Shown piece by piece: positions 1-10,210 of a stretch of 64,000 bases of DNA. The notes beneath the pieces were generated by a model. The model searched no databases and was not told the DNA's origin. It worked only from the letters and a program-made list of their open reading frames with translations. Source of the stretch: Anaerolinea thermophila (lineage in GTDB: Bacteria > Chloroflexota > Anaerolineae > Anaerolineales > Anaerolineaceae); contig NZ_DYHZ01000005.1 of assembly GCF_020723905.1 (NCBI RefSeq), positions 62,001-126,000 of the forward strand, in the 5' to 3' direction. Position numbers and translations under genes: made by a program. The stretch's first letter is position 1. Each line of letters starts with the position of its first letter.

Positions 1-269
1 AGTTCTTTAGGGTTCCGGACACTGCCACTGTACAGAGTAGATGTGGTTTGTTCTATTTTGATGGTGTGCTGTCGAACGAGTTCTTCGGCATTGTGAAGTC
101 GAAACCGGGATTTTTCTAACTGGCGATGAGTTTCTTCCAGTTTCTTCCGGGCGTCCAAAATGCGCGAGTCTTCGGAGAGCATTTTTTCAATTTGTTTTAA
201 GCGGGCATGAATTTGATCCAGTTGGGAATCAATTTGCTGGAGTCGGTAGAGATGAGCACTCTGGTTCAT
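1..269 (-). CDS. Zinc-ribbon/coiled-coil protein, COG1579-like (C-terminus outside window)
   Basis: This gene reads leftward and leaves the window, so only the first 89 residues are visible. They begin MNQSAHLYRLQQIDSQLDQI and form a long heptad-rich coiled coil ending in a LYSGSVRNPKEL-like segment. That pattern is typical of the CT398/COG1579 family, which has an N-terminal coiled coil and a C4 zinc ribbon at its C-terminus. The zinc ribbon itself would lie outside the window. The molecular role of the family is not well established. The start is supported by a TATAAT box only 6 nt upstream on the same strand, which predicts a leaderless mRNA starting at this ATG. The gene diverges from the membrane-protein operon at 356. 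Confidence 0.7.
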   Translation of the reverse strand, partial: MNQSAHLYRLQQIDSQLDQIHARLKQIEKMLSEDSRILDARKKLEETHRQLEKSRFRLHNAEELVRQHTIKIEQTTSTLYSGSVRNPKE

Positions 270-275
270 ACGACC

Positions 276-304
276 ATTATAGGTTGGGTTGAACGCAACC
301 GCAA
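276..304 (-). promoter_or_regulatory. Promoter of the COG1579-like gene (leaderless)
   Basis: On the minus strand a TTGCGG -35 (299-304) is separated by 17 nt from a perfect TATAAT -10 (276-281). The ATG at 269 lies 6 nt after the -10, so the expected transcription start coincides with the start codon. There is no room for a ribosome binding site. Confidence 0.7.
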
Positions 305-336
305 GTTTTTTGAAAGAAGGCGAAAAAGTTTGACCG

Positions 337-342
337 TATAAT
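337..342 (+). promoter_or_regulatory. -10 box before the membrane-protein operon
   Basis: A perfect TATAAT lies 13 nt upstream of the ATG at 356. The predicted transcript would have only about a 7 nt leader, and no Shine-Dalgarno sequence is visible. No good -35 is present at standard spacing (a TTGAAA at 310-315 is 21 nt away), so this is a -10-only call. Confidence 0.45.
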
Positions 343-355
343 TAGTATACCGCCT

Positions 356-1879
356 ATGAAGACAAAAATGTCACTCACTACAATCGTCATTGTTCTTGTG
401 ATCGTTTTCTTTCCCTATGTCCTCGGATGGTTGTTACAGGGAGATTTTGTTTTCTCGGGTTTCCTGTTCAATCCGCAGGATGGATTTTCGTACCTTGCCA
501 AAATGCGACAGGGTTGGGAGGGTTCGTGGGGGTTTACTCTGCCATTTACCTCGAATCCTGGTGAACCGGTACCTCTTTTTCTGTTTTATTTGTTTTTGGG
601 ACACCTGGCAAGAATTTTTCATCTTTCTCTCCCTGTGATGTATGGCATAACCCGTTTCCTTTCCTCGGCATTCCTGCTTTTCATGCTTTGGGATTTTCTC
701 CAACGCACCTTTAAGGAGAAATCTCCAGATGCGCAAAGGGTGTTCTGGCTCCTGGCGCTGGGAGGTGGATTGGGGTGGCTGGTTGCTCTTACCAGCGGTT
801 TTCTGACGGGAGATTTCTGGGTGGCGGAAACCTACCCGTTTCTATCCATGTTTGCTGCTCCTCATTTTTCACTGGGGCTGGCTTTGATTTTGTGGGGTGA
901 TAAGATTTCAACGATGCCCTTCAATCCCCTCAATGCGTTAGGCTTGAGTATTATCAGTCTGACTCTGGGGTTTATTCAACCATTTGGAGTGGTCATCTTA
1001 GGGTTATGGCTCGGTATACGTTTCCTGGTTCAGGGTTTGTTTCAACAGAATTGGATACCATGGGTTCGTTTTATTCCAGTTGTTCCCGGATTGCTGGTGT
1101 TGTTCTGGCAATATGGGTTGATTTCATCCCATCCGGTTTTGAGACTGTGGAATGAGCAAAATGTCACTTCAGCCTTGCCTTTGTGGGATTTGCTGGTCTC
1201 GCTTTCGCCTGCTGTCATCCTGGCTGTGCTGGGGGGAAGGCGCGCATTTCAGCGCAAAGATTTTCCTTTCATTGTGGTTGCAGGATGGGTCCTTGGGGCA
1301 ATGGTATTGATTTATTTCCCTTTCAATTTACAGCGGCGATTCATGACCGGATTGTATATCCCGGTTGGGGTTTTAGCGGGATATGGGGTGAGTGCGTGGT
1401 TGGGATCGCGCTCTGTTCTAAAAAAATGGGTATGGCGCGTGGTGTGGATAACTTCTTTTTTCACACCTTTACTGGTTGTACTGTCCACAATCGGCGCTGT
1501 CTTCCAGAAAGACGCCAGTGTGTATTTGTACCCTGATGAGGTGCGTGCTTTCCACTGGATGGAGCAAAATCTTCCCAAAAATGCTGTGATCTTAGCCGCT
1601 CCTCAAACGGGATTAATGATTCCCGCATGGACAGGGTTGAGAGTGGTTTATGGACATCCCTTTGAGACGGTGCGCTCGGACGAAAGCAAGCAATGGGTGG
1701 AAAAATTTTTCCTTGGGGAGATGACAGCAGCAGAAACTGATGTGTTTTTCCGCCAGTTTAATATCCAGTATCTGTTAATTGGTCCACGAGAAGAAGCGCT
1801 TTTACAGGGCAGGAATCCATCTGTTGGCAGGATGGTTTATCAAACAGAAAATGTGCGAATATTTCGTGTAGAAAAATGA
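356..1879 (+). CDS. Polytopic membrane protein A1 (unknown family, glycosyltransferase-like)
   Basis: This 507-residue protein has about ten or more hydrophobic segments and a soluble C-terminal part of roughly 100 residues. I do not recognise a named family. The architecture (many membrane spans, a short DGFSYLAKM motif in the first extracytoplasmic loop near residues 42-50, a small C-terminal domain) resembles GT-C or RgtA/B-like membrane glycosyltransferases, but no catalytic motif is certain. It is clearly paralogous to the protein at 3956-5539. Both share D-G-x-SYLAKM, a GGGLG-L stretch, an F/Y-NLQRR motif near residue 325 and a C-terminal QVEKFF/Y-type motif. Its stop overlaps the next start as ATGA, so it is the first gene of a translationally coupled operon. 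Confidence 0.75.
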   Translation: MKTKMSLTTIVIVLVIVFFPYVLGWLLQGDFVFSGFLFNPQDGFSYLAKMRQGWEGSWGFTLPFTSNPGEPVPLFLFYLFLGHLARIFHLSLPVMYGITRFLSSAFLLFMLWDFLQRTFKEKSPDAQRVFWLLALGGGLGWLVALTSGFLTGDFWVAETYPFLSMFAAPHFSLGLALILWGDKISTMPFNPLNALGLSIISLTLGFIQPFGVVILGLWLGIRFLVQGLFQQNWIPWVRFIPVVPGLLVLFWQYGLISSHPVLRLWNEQNVTSALPLWDLLVSLSPAVILAVLGGRRAFQRKDFPFIVVAGWVLGAMVLIYFPFNLQRRFMTGLYIPVGVLAGYGVSAWLGSRSVLKKWVWRVVWITSFFTPLLVVLSTIGAVFQKDASVYLYPDEVRAFHWMEQNLPKNAVILAAPQTGLMIPAWTGLRVVYGHPFETVRSDESKQWVEKFFLGEMTAAETDVFFRQFNIQYLLIGPREEALLQGRNPSVGRMVYQTENVRIFRVEK

Positions 1880-3963
1880 GGCGTTTGACTCACAAAGTTT
1901 GGCTTCTGGCGATTCCATTACTGGGATTGATTCCTGGGTTATGGGGTGTTTTCTTTCCAGCACAGTCTTCCTATAGTGACCTGGTGATCAGTCATTTACC
2001 CAATGCACTCTGGATCCAGACATCCCTTTCTACCATGGGGGAAATTCCCTTATGGTCTCGTTTGATTTTGAGCGGGTATCCGTTTTCTGCCAATCCATTA
2101 TCAGGTCTCTTCTATTTTCCTTCCTGGTGGGGCTTGCTGTTTCCTCAACCTGCAGGTTTATATCTGGTGACTGCCTTCCATCTATTCCTTGGCGGGGTAG
2201 GAATGGTGAAGTTTTTGGAGGAAAAACATTTGCCCTACCCGGCAGCAATTTTTGGTGGGTTGTTGTTTCAAACCATGCCTCGACTTTGGGCTCACTTCCT
2301 CGCCGGGCATATTACTCTGGTATTTGCTCTTTGCTGGATGCCTTGGCTTTTCTGGGCTGTTGACCGCTCTATCAGGGTGAGAGGACGTATCATTGGCTTG
2401 TCTGCTTTATTTTGGGGGTTGATTGCACTTGCGGATCTGCGGATGGTTCTCCCTGTTGGTCTGGCATGGGGTGGGTACGTTCTGTTCAGGGTGCTTATTG
2501 CCGAAAAATGCTGGAAAGATTTATTCAGATTCATTTTGGAAGGTACAGGTGGGCTTCTTCTTGCCGCTTCAGTCTGGTTGCCCTTGAGTGAGTACACCCG
2601 TCTCTCTACACGGGCGCTGATGAGCACAAGCGAAAATCTGGTTTTTTCTTTTCCTCTTGACCACCTCTGGGGGCTGTTCATACCGGATCTGGGCGGCAGT
2701 CCCGAATGGGTAATTTATCCGGGGGCTGTTGTGCTGGTACTGCTTCCACTGGCTTCGTGGAAAAGAAAAGAAAATGTGTTTTGGTGGATTCTTTCCATAA
2801 CTGGGATTGTCTTTGCCCTGGGTGATACTGTGCCGGGGCTGGGGGAACTGTATCACTGGCTCGGGTTAGGAGTGTTACGGGTACCGGCAAGGATGCTTCT
2901 GATCACCCAGTTTTCCTGGATCTTGTTAGGCTCATTGACGGTCTCTCAATGGTTAGAAGTTCCTCCGCGAATAGCGCCGTCCATGAAACTGGCTGGAGTT
3001 GCCGTTACGACGTTTCTCCTGTTACTGGCTTTTGGAACCGGGGTCATGACCGGGGAGTGGATCCCTCGATTGTGGACAGGTAGTGTATCTTTTTTCCTGG
3101 CTTATGTATGGCTCAGGATACTGGTTGCGAAAGGCTTTTCATTCAAGAATTCTATGAGCATTTTTTGGGGAGTGCCGCTGCTTTGCAACTTACTGGTTAT
3201 CGCTTTTGGGGCAAAAATACTCCCGGCAGGAGAGGTACTCGCTCAAAATGCAGAAGTGGCTCGCTGGTTGACAGCGCAAAAGCGAGAAATGGGTAATTTT
3301 CGCACTTACTCGCCTTCGTATAGCCTTCCACAGCAAACTGCCGCTCTTTACGGAATTGAACTGGCGGATGGGGTCGATCCTCTCATACTGGCGTCATACC
3401 AGCAATTTATGGAAAAAGCCACCGGGGTTCCCTCCAGAGGGTACAGTGTTACCCTGCCTCCTTTTGAAACAGGAGAGCCGGCGCTGGATAATCGTTTTTA
3501 CAAGCCCGATTTTCAACAACTTGCTCTGGTAGGGGTTAAGTATGTGCTGGCTGACTTTGATCTCGTGGGTGCGGAAACGAATCTTGTGACAACCATCGGC
3601 TCAACAAGGGTTTATCAAAACCCATTTTTTGTGGGCATGGCATGGCTGGAACAGGGACAGGAAACCATTCCTGTGTCTGAAGTTGTTTATACAGCCAACA
3701 CTCTTGAAGTTCGCCGGGTGGGACAGGGGCGTTTAGTGTTTGCAGAACTGGATTATCCGGGCTGGCGTGCCTTTGTGGATGGAAAACCGGTTGAAATCAC
3801 TCCAGCCTATGGAATCTTGCGATCTGTTCTGATACCTGCTGGCACTCATCAGGTTCGAATGGAATATCATCCACAAAAAGGGTACTGGGGGATCCTGGTG
3901 AGTGTGCTTTCCTGGGGAGGGCTGGCTGTTCTGTGGTTCAAGCAGAAACGTGTTGATGATTGA
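1876..3963 (+). CDS. YfhO-like membrane protein B1
   Basis: This 695-residue polytopic membrane protein resembles the YfhO family. The first loop carries an acidic YSDL...LPNALW region and a GxPxxANPLSGLFYFPSWW-like stretch. The C-terminus ends with the family-typical LDYPGWRAFVDGKPVEI segment followed by a final membrane helix. YfhO proteins are linked to glycosylation of teichoic acids or other surface polymers, and here the substrate is unknown. It starts inside the stop of A1 (ATGA) and ends 8 nt into the next gene, so expression is coupled. The closest relative in the window is the protein at 5536-7917, which has the same start and end motifs but is about 100 residues longer. Confidence 0.75.
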   Translation: MRRLTHKVWLLAIPLLGLIPGLWGVFFPAQSSYSDLVISHLPNALWIQTSLSTMGEIPLWSRLILSGYPFSANPLSGLFYFPSWWGLLFPQPAGLYLVTAFHLFLGGVGMVKFLEEKHLPYPAAIFGGLLFQTMPRLWAHFLAGHITLVFALCWMPWLFWAVDRSIRVRGRIIGLSALFWGLIALADLRMVLPVGLAWGGYVLFRVLIAEKCWKDLFRFILEGTGGLLLAASVWLPLSEYTRLSTRALMSTSENLVFSFPLDHLWGLFIPDLGGSPEWVIYPGAVVLVLLPLASWKRKENVFWWILSITGIVFALGDTVPGLGELYHWLGLGVLRVPARMLLITQFSWILLGSLTVSQWLEVPPRIAPSMKLAGVAVTTFLLLLAFGTGVMTGEWIPRLWTGSVSFFLAYVWLRILVAKGFSFKNSMSIFWGVPLLCNLLVIAFGAKILPAGEVLAQNAEVARWLTAQKREMGNFRTYSPSYSLPQQTAALYGIELADGVDPLILASYQQFMEKATGVPSRGYSVTLPPFETGEPALDNRFYKPDFQQLALVGVKYVLADFDLVGAETNLVTTIGSTRVYQNPFFVGMAWLEQGQETIPVSEVVYTANTLEVRRVGQGRLVFAELDYPGWRAFVDGKPVEITPAYGILRSVLIPAGTHQVRMEYHPQKGYWGILVSVLSWGGLAVLWFKQKRVDD

Positions 3964-5539
3964 TATGAAACGTCGAAACATCTTTTCCTTTGCATTCATT
4001 GTTATTTTATTGACCAGTCTTCCATACCTGGTGGGCTATCTGCGCCAGGATGAACAGTGGCGTTACACCGGGTTGTTAATTGCCGCCGAGGATGGACACT
4101 CATACCTGGCAAAAATGTTGCTGGGTGCTGCAGGGGACTGGTTGTTTCGTACCCCCTATACGGCATACCCTCAAAGAGGCTTCCTGGCGTTTTTCCCCTA
4201 TATCCTGTTAGGAAAACTGACTTCCCCTCCCGGACAGTACAGTCAACTGGTTGCTTTGTTTCATCTGTTTCGAATTGCCGGGGTGATATTCTGCATCTGG
4301 GCAACTGACCGATTCGTTTCTCTCTATTTCTCCGAATGTCGCTACCGATTATTTGCTGTAGTTTTAGCCACTCTTGGCGGAGGACTGGGATTTCTCTACG
4401 TATTTGGATTATCTTCTTTCTGGCAGGGGGGGCTTCCTCTGGAATTTTATTCACCGGAAACTTTTGGTTTCCTCTCTTTCCTGGCTATTCCCCATTTGCT
4501 CTGGGCGCGAGGTTTCCTGTTTTGGGGCTTGACAGATTATCTTCATGCCCATCGCGAGGAATCTTTTTGGGGAGGATGGAAGGCTGGGGTAATCTGGAAT
4601 CTCACCGGTTTGATGCAACCCTTCACAATTGTCGTTGGATGGGCTGTTTTAGCCATTCACCTGTTTGCTGAATTTCTTTATTCTCTCCTGCAAAAAAATA
4701 ATCCTCTTCATTCCTCTTTTAGTTTCTGGGCAAAACGGGCATCAGGCGCTGTCCTGGCTTCATCTCCTTTTGTGATCTACACGTTTGTCTCTTTCCGATT
4801 AGATCCTTTCTTGAAGCAGTGGGAAAAACAAAATATTATCCTTTCGCCCCCAATCGGGGATTATCTTCTGGCATATGGGATATTGCTGCCCTTATCCTTG
4901 GTGGGGACATGGAAATGGTTGCGCCAATCAGATGTCTCCAAACGGTTATTGATTTTCTGGGCATTGTTTTTCCCTGTTCTTGCCTATGTGCCCTATAATT
5001 TACAGAGGCGCTTACCGGAAGGGGTATTCGTTGCCCTCTCCATTCTGGCTGTGGCTGGTTTTTCTATCCTCTCAGGATTCCCTCGTTCTCTGGCAAAGAT
5101 CTGGCTAGGACTGAGCATGATTCCATCCCTCATTTTGGTGGGCGGCGGGATAATCACTCTGCTGAATCCCTCTCCACCTTTATACTTCAGTGCGGATGAA
5201 CAGGATCTTTTTAAGACAATGCGGGATATGGTGCCACGGTCATCTGTGGTTTTAGCCGATTGGGACCTTTCGAATTTGTTGCCTGCTCATGTTCCGGTGC
5301 GAGTGATTATTGGTCATGGTCCTGAGAGCCTCCGGGCAATTGAATTGAAACAACAGGTGGAAAAATTCTATCGAGGAGATTTGAGCGAGAAAGAAAGGTT
5401 ACAGTTCTTAAAGCAAGAAAACGTGGATTATTTAATTGTGAGACAGGAGATCTCCCCAAATGGGTGGCGAAAAATGCCCGATCTTAAATTGCTTTATCAA
5501 AATTCTTCTTTAGCATTATTTCAAGTCACCAGACCATGA
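3956..5539 (+). CDS. Polytopic membrane protein A2, paralogue of A1
   Basis: This multi-spanning membrane protein has 527 residues from the ATG at 3956. An ATG at 3965 (524 residues) is equally possible, and the longer frame reaching back to 3902 would overlap B1 too far. It repeats the landmarks of A1: a DGHSYLAKM motif near residue 45, LGGGLGFLY, a YNLQRR motif, and a soluble C-terminal tail with ELKQQVEKFYRGD. The function is unknown and a membrane glycosyltransferase or polymer-processing role is inferred only from the architecture and YfhO-like partners. It overlaps both neighbours (8 nt with B1, ATGA with B2). Confidence 0.72.
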   Translation: MIDMKRRNIFSFAFIVILLTSLPYLVGYLRQDEQWRYTGLLIAAEDGHSYLAKMLLGAAGDWLFRTPYTAYPQRGFLAFFPYILLGKLTSPPGQYSQLVALFHLFRIAGVIFCIWATDRFVSLYFSECRYRLFAVVLATLGGGLGFLYVFGLSSFWQGGLPLEFYSPETFGFLSFLAIPHLLWARGFLFWGLTDYLHAHREESFWGGWKAGVIWNLTGLMQPFTIVVGWAVLAIHLFAEFLYSLLQKNNPLHSSFSFWAKRASGAVLASSPFVIYTFVSFRLDPFLKQWEKQNIILSPPIGDYLLAYGILLPLSLVGTWKWLRQSDVSKRLLIFWALFFPVLAYVPYNLQRRLPEGVFVALSILAVAGFSILSGFPRSLAKIWLGLSMIPSLILVGGGIITLLNPSPPLYFSADEQDLFKTMRDMVPRSSVVLADWDLSNLLPAHVPVRVIIGHGPESLRAIELKQQVEKFYRGDLSEKERLQFLKQENVDYLIVRQEISPNGWRKMPDLKLLYQNSSLALFQVTRP

Positions 5540-7917
5540 ACAAAAATAAACCCCGTCTTCATGCTCTTTTGAATTCCTCTGTGTTTCGTCTGGCCCTGAT
5601 TGCCGTGGGTCCTCTGATTCTGGTGGGGCGTTTTTTGATTCAGGGAAAAGTCCTGTTCTGGGGAACGCCGTCTTTACAATTTGTTCCATGGTGGCTGGAA
5701 GGGTTGCGACAGATGCAGGATGGGGTTGTTCCCCTGTGGAATGCCTTTAATGGCATGGGGGCTCCTTTACTGGCTAATTATCAAACGGCTTTCTTTTACC
5801 CCCCAAACTGGATTTTATTTCTTTTCTATTTCATCTGGAAAACAGAAGGTCTGGCTTGGGGTTTTACTTTTCTGGCGATGCTTCATCTGGTTTGGGGCGG
5901 GTGGGGAATGCTTTTCTTTCTCAGGCAACGGGGTGCCAGTCCATTTGCACAGGTAATTGGCGGGATGGCTTATGCTTTAGGGGGGTACCTGGTTGGAAGG
6001 TTAGAGTTTTTCAGCATGATCTGGGTTGCTTCCTGGCTCCCGTGGATTGTGGGATATTGTGAGCGGTTTTTTTCAACAGAAGAAATTAAGGCAGGTGTAT
6101 TTCCGATGCTTGTCCGTTGGCTACCTGGTTTGGCGGTGCTTTTCTCCTTCCAGTGGCTGGCAGGGCATGCACAGTTATCCTGGTACACCCTTGTATTTAC
6201 AGGAATTTGGGGCATTGTGAGGTCTTTTTCGACTGCCAGGTGGCATGGCCTTATCCGATGGCTGGTTTTATTGGCTTGCGCCGGAGTCCTGGCAGGGATG
6301 ATTAGTGCCGTTCAGTTGCTTCCAACCGCAGAATATTTATTGCATTCTCAGCGGGCAAGTGAATATGGATTTGAGGAAGCGGTTGTTTATTCCTACTGGC
6401 CCTGGCGATTATTGACCCTGCTGGCTCCCGATTTATTCGGTAACCCTGGCACTGGCAATTACTGGGGGTATGCAACTTACTGGGAAGATGCGGCTTATCT
6501 TGGTTTAATCCCTCTGGGTATGGCTTTCACTACCTTAAGAGGGGTGTTTGGTCGCCGATATGCTCATCCATGGTTGACACGAAGACAAACCCTGGGATTA
6601 TGGCTTGGAGTGGCTGTATTCTTTATCCTAGCAATGGGAAAAAACACCCCGGTTTTCCCGTTCCTCTATCACCATGTCCCCTCTTTCAATTTATTCCAGG
6701 CGCCGGCACGGTGGATGATTCTGGTAGTGTTTTTATTGATTATTCTGGCTTCTGCGGGAATTGATTCATGGCATCATCCTTCAGGAAGAGGATTGTACTG
6801 GTTACGTCTTGGAACCGCAGGAGCGTTTGCCATCACTCTGGGCGCTGGATTGGCTTCGCTGGTTTTCCAAAATATTCGTTCGACCTTTATTCTGAGTACA
6901 GCCGTGATGGGATGGTGGGCACTTCTTGCGGGAGGTCTGACCCTGATCATTCCATGGTTTGAGAAAAAGGATGGTTTATTGTTCTGGCAATATCTGGTGG
7001 TTTTGGCGGTTGGAGCCGATTTGCTTTTGGCTGGTTGGAACCTGAATCCGGTGGTTTCGACTGCTTTTTATTCCGAAACCACTTCTTCCGAAAGATTATT
7101 ACAGCAAAAGGCTTTTTCTGGTCGAGTGTTTCTCTCTGATGCAGAGGAATATTTCTTGAAATTCAGACGTTTTTTTCGTTTTCAGGATTATCGTGCAGTG
7201 GAACCATGGCACCATCTCAGAAGTGTTCTTTTACCCAATACCAACCTTTATAATCGGATTTCCTCAGCGGTTAATTTTGATCCCTTCGTTCCTCGACGCT
7301 TTGCCGACTGGATGGATGCTCTGAATCAACGCAGTGAAGAAGAAATATCTCTTGTTTTACCCTGGATGGGAGTGTCTGTGTGGGAAAAACTGGATGGCTC
7401 CTCTCCGATAGGAGTCCGTTTTGATCCGGTTTCGAAGCCGATTGAGGTTGCTTGGTTTGCGTGTGCTCAAAGGGGAGTTGAAGATGTCCATCAAGTGATG
7501 GATTATTTGGTTGAGAGGAAAGCCGTGAAAGGGCCCCTGCTCCTTGAAGCAATCCCTGGGGAATCTTGTGCTGATGAGGATATGCTTCTTCTGGATGCGC
7601 AACTGCGTTCTTCCCAAATTGTGGTTGTTTCACCAGAGGAAGGATGGCTGTATTTTGCTCAAATTGTCTTTCCGGGCTGGCAGGCGTATGTGGATGAGCA
7701 ACCGGTACCCATTTATCGGGCAAACTATGCCTTCATGGCAGTGTATTCGCCCAGGCAAGGTGCTTCCATTCGTCTCATATATAACCCTCTGTCATTCCGA
7801 ATTGGAGCATTGTTGAGTATACTGGGTTTAATTCTCCTGGGTATTTTCACCCTGAGAGCGTTTGATCGGTTCAACCGCGTAAAAAAGGATAAAGACGCAT
7901 GGAAAAAATCAGCATGA
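5536..7917 (+). CDS. YfhO-like membrane protein B2
   Basis: This 793-residue polytopic protein is of the same YfhO-like type as B1. It has an N-terminal loop with [28 protein letters not shown]-type residues, about 12 hydrophobic helices, a large extracytoplasmic domain after roughly residue 510, and a [15 protein letters not shown] segment before the last helix. Family knowledge points to surface glycan or lipid-linked sugar modification, and the exact substrate cannot be read. The start overlaps the stop of A2 as ATGA, and its end overlaps the MoxR gene by 19 nt. This suggests one transcript from 356 to 10210. Confidence 0.78.
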   Translation: MNKNKPRLHALLNSSVFRLALIAVGPLILVGRFLIQGKVLFWGTPSLQFVPWWLEGLRQMQDGVVPLWNAFNGMGAPLLANYQTAFFYPPNWILFLFYFIWKTEGLAWGFTFLAMLHLVWGGWGMLFFLRQRGASPFAQVIGGMAYALGGYLVGRLEFFSMIWVASWLPWIVGYCERFFSTEEIKAGVFPMLVRWLPGLAVLFSFQWLAGHAQLSWYTLVFTGIWGIVRSFSTARWHGLIRWLVLLACAGVLAGMISAVQLLPTAEYLLHSQRASEYGFEEAVVYSYWPWRLLTLLAPDLFGNPGTGNYWGYATYWEDAAYLGLIPLGMAFTTLRGVFGRRYAHPWLTRRQTLGLWLGVAVFFILAMGKNTPVFPFLYHHVPSFNLFQAPARWMILVVFLLIILASAGIDSWHHPSGRGLYWLRLGTAGAFAITLGAGLASLVFQNIRSTFILSTAVMGWWALLAGGLTLIIPWFEKKDGLLFWQYLVVLAVGADLLLAGWNLNPVVSTAFYSETTSSERLLQQKAFSGRVFLSDAEEYFLKFRRFFRFQDYRAVEPWHHLRSVLLPNTNLYNRISSAVNFDPFVPRRFADWMDALNQRSEEEISLVLPWMGVSVWEKLDGSSPIGVRFDPVSKPIEVAWFACAQRGVEDVHQVMDYLVERKAVKGPLLLEAIPGESCADEDMLLLDAQLRSSQIVVVSPEEGWLYFAQIVFPGWQAYVDEQPVPIYRANYAFMAVYSPRQGASIRLIYNPLSFRIGALLSILGLILLGIFTLRAFDRFNRVKKDKDAWKKSA

Positions 7918-8873
7918 CTGTAGCCGATGTTCAAAAATTGAGTGAGAAAATCCTCCAGAATCTGGAACGTGTCATTGTTGGGAAACGCCATGTTCTGGAA
8001 CTGACTCTTATTGGATTACTCAGTCAGGGACATATCTTAATTGAAGATGTTCCTGGCGTGGGAAAAACGATGCTGGCGAGGAGTCTGGCAAAATCTTTAG
8101 GATGTTCCTTTAATCGCCTTCAATTTACTCCTGACATGCTTCCCAGTGACATTACCGGCGTTTCGATTTTTAATCAGGTTACTCGTAATTTCGAGTATCG
8201 TCCCGGTCCAATCATGGCTCAAATTGTTCTTGCCGATGAAATTAATCGTGCAACGCCTAAAACGCAATCGGCATTGCTGGAAGCCATGGAAGAGCGCCAG
8301 GTTACGGTGGATGGGGTGACGCATCCTCTCCCAATGCCGTTTCTGGTCATGGCAACACAAAATCCTATTGAGTATGAGGGAACATTCCCTCTCCCTGAGG
8401 CACAACTGGATCGCTTTTTGTTGCGGATCCGTTTGGGATACCCAGCGCTGGAGGACGAAATCAAGATTCTTGGAGAACAACAGTACCAGCATCCCATTCA
8501 AACTCTTGAGCCGGTGCTTTCTCAAGACGAATTGTTGGAGATGCAGGAAGCGGTGAAATCCGTCTTTATCTCCCCGGCAGTTAAGCGTTATATTGTAGAA
8601 CTCAGCCGGGCAACCCGAGAGAACGATGACGTGTACCTGGGAGCCAGTCCGAGAGGAAGTTTAGGTTTGGCAAGAGCCAGCCAGGTCCGGGCTGCGATGC
8701 AGGGCAGAGATTATGTGTTACCTGATGATGTGAAAGCCCTGGCTGAGAGTATTCTGGCTCATCGAATAGTCATTAATCCAGCCGCACGTTTGAAGAATCT
8801 GACTTCCAGTCAAATTGTCAATGAAATCGTCTCTGCACTTCCTGTTCCGGGTGGTTTAATGAGTAAGTCCTGA
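7899..8873 (+). CDS. MoxR-family AAA+ ATPase
   Basis: This 324-residue AAA+ ATPase of the MoxR/RavA type has a Walker A motif GVGKT at residues 53-57, a Walker B region VLADEINRA, and an ATQNP sensor region. The C-terminal part carries the [13 protein letters not shown] lid motif. MoxR proteins act as chaperones that assemble or activate partner proteins, usually together with DUF58/VWA proteins, and the next gene is exactly such a partner. A purine-rich AAAGGAT lies at normal spacing before the ATG at 7899, although the start falls inside the end of B2. An alternative ATG is five codons downstream. Confidence 0.92.
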   Translation: MEKISMTVADVQKLSEKILQNLERVIVGKRHVLELTLIGLLSQGHILIEDVPGVGKTMLARSLAKSLGCSFNRLQFTPDMLPSDITGVSIFNQVTRNFEYRPGPIMAQIVLADEINRATPKTQSALLEAMEERQVTVDGVTHPLPMPFLVMATQNPIEYEGTFPLPEAQLDRFLLRIRLGYPALEDEIKILGEQQYQHPIQTLEPVLSQDELLEMQEAVKSVFISPAVKRYIVELSRATRENDDVYLGASPRGSLGLARASQVRAAMQGRDYVLPDDVKALAESILAHRIVINPAARLKNLTSSQIVNEIVSALPVPGGLMSKS

Positions 8874-10210
8874 TGTTGGTTCTACGAAAAACGTTTTGGG
8901 TTATTTTGGGTGTGTTTTTGTTTGCTTTGCTGGGAGGGTACCTCATTCCCAGCGGGATTTTCCCTGTTCCTGCGTCCTTACAGAATCAGACCACAATTCG
9001 TATCTTTACCCGGATTGCTGCCATCAGCGGAGGCGCTATTGTGTTAGGCTGGCTCTGGGCTCAGTTTTCTCTGGTGGGTATAGTTGTCCGCCGTGAGGCT
9101 CGAGTATTGCGTCATCAGGTAGGGCAGATTTTTGAAGAACGTTTTCGTGTCATCAATCGCCTGCCGGTTGTGCGCCTGTGGCTGGAAATTCTGGATGAAT
9201 CGGAGTTGCCCGGGGCATCAGGTTCCAGGGTTTTATCCTTAATGGGTCCTCGGCAACAAAGAACCTATGTGGCTTACACATTGCTGAATCAACGGGGAGC
9301 GTTTCGGTTAGGACCGACGCGAATTTCCTCAGGAGATCCGCTGGGGATTTTTCGAAAAGTGGTAGAAATACCCGGAACTCAGGAATTGATTGTCCTGCCC
9401 TTTGTGGCAAACCTCCATCGCTTTCCATCCCCCCTTGGGCAATTTCCGGGCGGAAAGGCGATTCTGCAAAAGGCTACTGAAGTCACCCCCCAGGCAGCGG
9501 GAGTCAGAGAATACCTTCCCGGGGATGCTTTGAGATCTATTCACTGGCCTACTTCTGCCCGAAAAAATCGTTTAATGGTTAAGGAATTCGAACAGGATCC
9601 CCAGGCTGACGTGTGGATTATTTTGGATGCAGAATCCAGAGTGCACTTTTCTCTTTCTGAGAACGTTGTTCCTCCCCGGATTGATCATATCTGGTTGAGA
9701 AAAACCGAGTTAGCATTCAATCTTCCACAGGATACATTTGAGTATGGCGTTAGCGCGGCGGGCTCGATAGGGGCTTATTATCTCAAGCAGGGAAGGTCGG
9801 TTGGATTTATCTGCGCAGGACAGGCATTTGTGGTTTTGCCGGCAGAGCGTGGGGAAAGACAGCTGAACAAAATTCTAGAGACACTGGCTTTCTTGAAACC
9901 GAATGGAAATTTACCCCTTCTGGCTGTGGTGGAAGCGGAAGCCACGCAAATTCCCCGTGCCAGCACAATTGTCCTCGTCACACCGTCTATTCACCCTTCA
10001 ATGGATTTAACCATTGACACGCTCCTGGTGCGTCGCATGAAACCCGTTTTGGTTCATATTGACGCACATACCTTTGGAGCGAATTTTTCCAGTGAAGAAT
10101 TTATAGATCGGGTCTGCTTGAGAAACGTTCCGGTTCTGCGTATCAGGAATAACGAACCACTCACCGAAGCGTTAGAAATGAAAACACCCTCTTATTATCG
10201 AGAAGATTGA
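8873..10210 (+). CDS. DUF58 domain protein, MoxR partner
   Basis: The 445-residue protein begins with two hydrophobic helices (about residues 5-30 and 45-70). The DUF58 signature follows near residues 210-235 (REYLPGDALRSIHWPTSARK) and then a VWA-like region with VWIILDAES. DUF58 proteins are membrane-anchored partners of MoxR ATPases. The start codon overlaps the MoxR stop (TGATG). The 3' end overlaps the convergent CDGSH gene by 16 nt. Since the pair follows four membrane proteins in one operon, a role in building or inserting that envelope machinery is a reasonable inference. Confidence 0.88.
   Translation: MLVLRKTFWVILGVFLFALLGGYLIPSGIFPVPASLQNQTTIRIFTRIAAISGGAIVLGWLWAQFSLVGIVVRREARVLRHQVGQIFEERFRVINRLPVVRLWLEILDESELPGASGSRVLSLMGPRQQRTYVAYTLLNQRGAFRLGPTRISSGDPLGIFRKVVEIPGTQELIVLPFVANLHRFPSPLGQFPGGKAILQKATEVTPQAAGVREYLPGDALRSIHWPTSARKNRLMVKEFEQDPQADVWIILDAESRVHFSLSENVVPPRIDHIWLRKTELAFNLPQDTFEYGVSAAGSIGAYYLKQGRSVGFICAGQAFVVLPAERGERQLNKILETLAFLKPNGNLPLLAVVEAEATQIPRASTIVLVTPSIHPSMDLTIDTLLVRRMKPVLVHIDAHTFGANFSSEEFIDRVCLRNVPVLRIRNNEPLTEALEMKTPSYYRED

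Noticed and set aside
330-335. TTGACC as -35 of the membrane-protein operon
   Set aside because: It is immediately adjacent to the TATAAT at 337, far too close to act as its -35, and no other -10 lies at 16-18 nt downstream of it.
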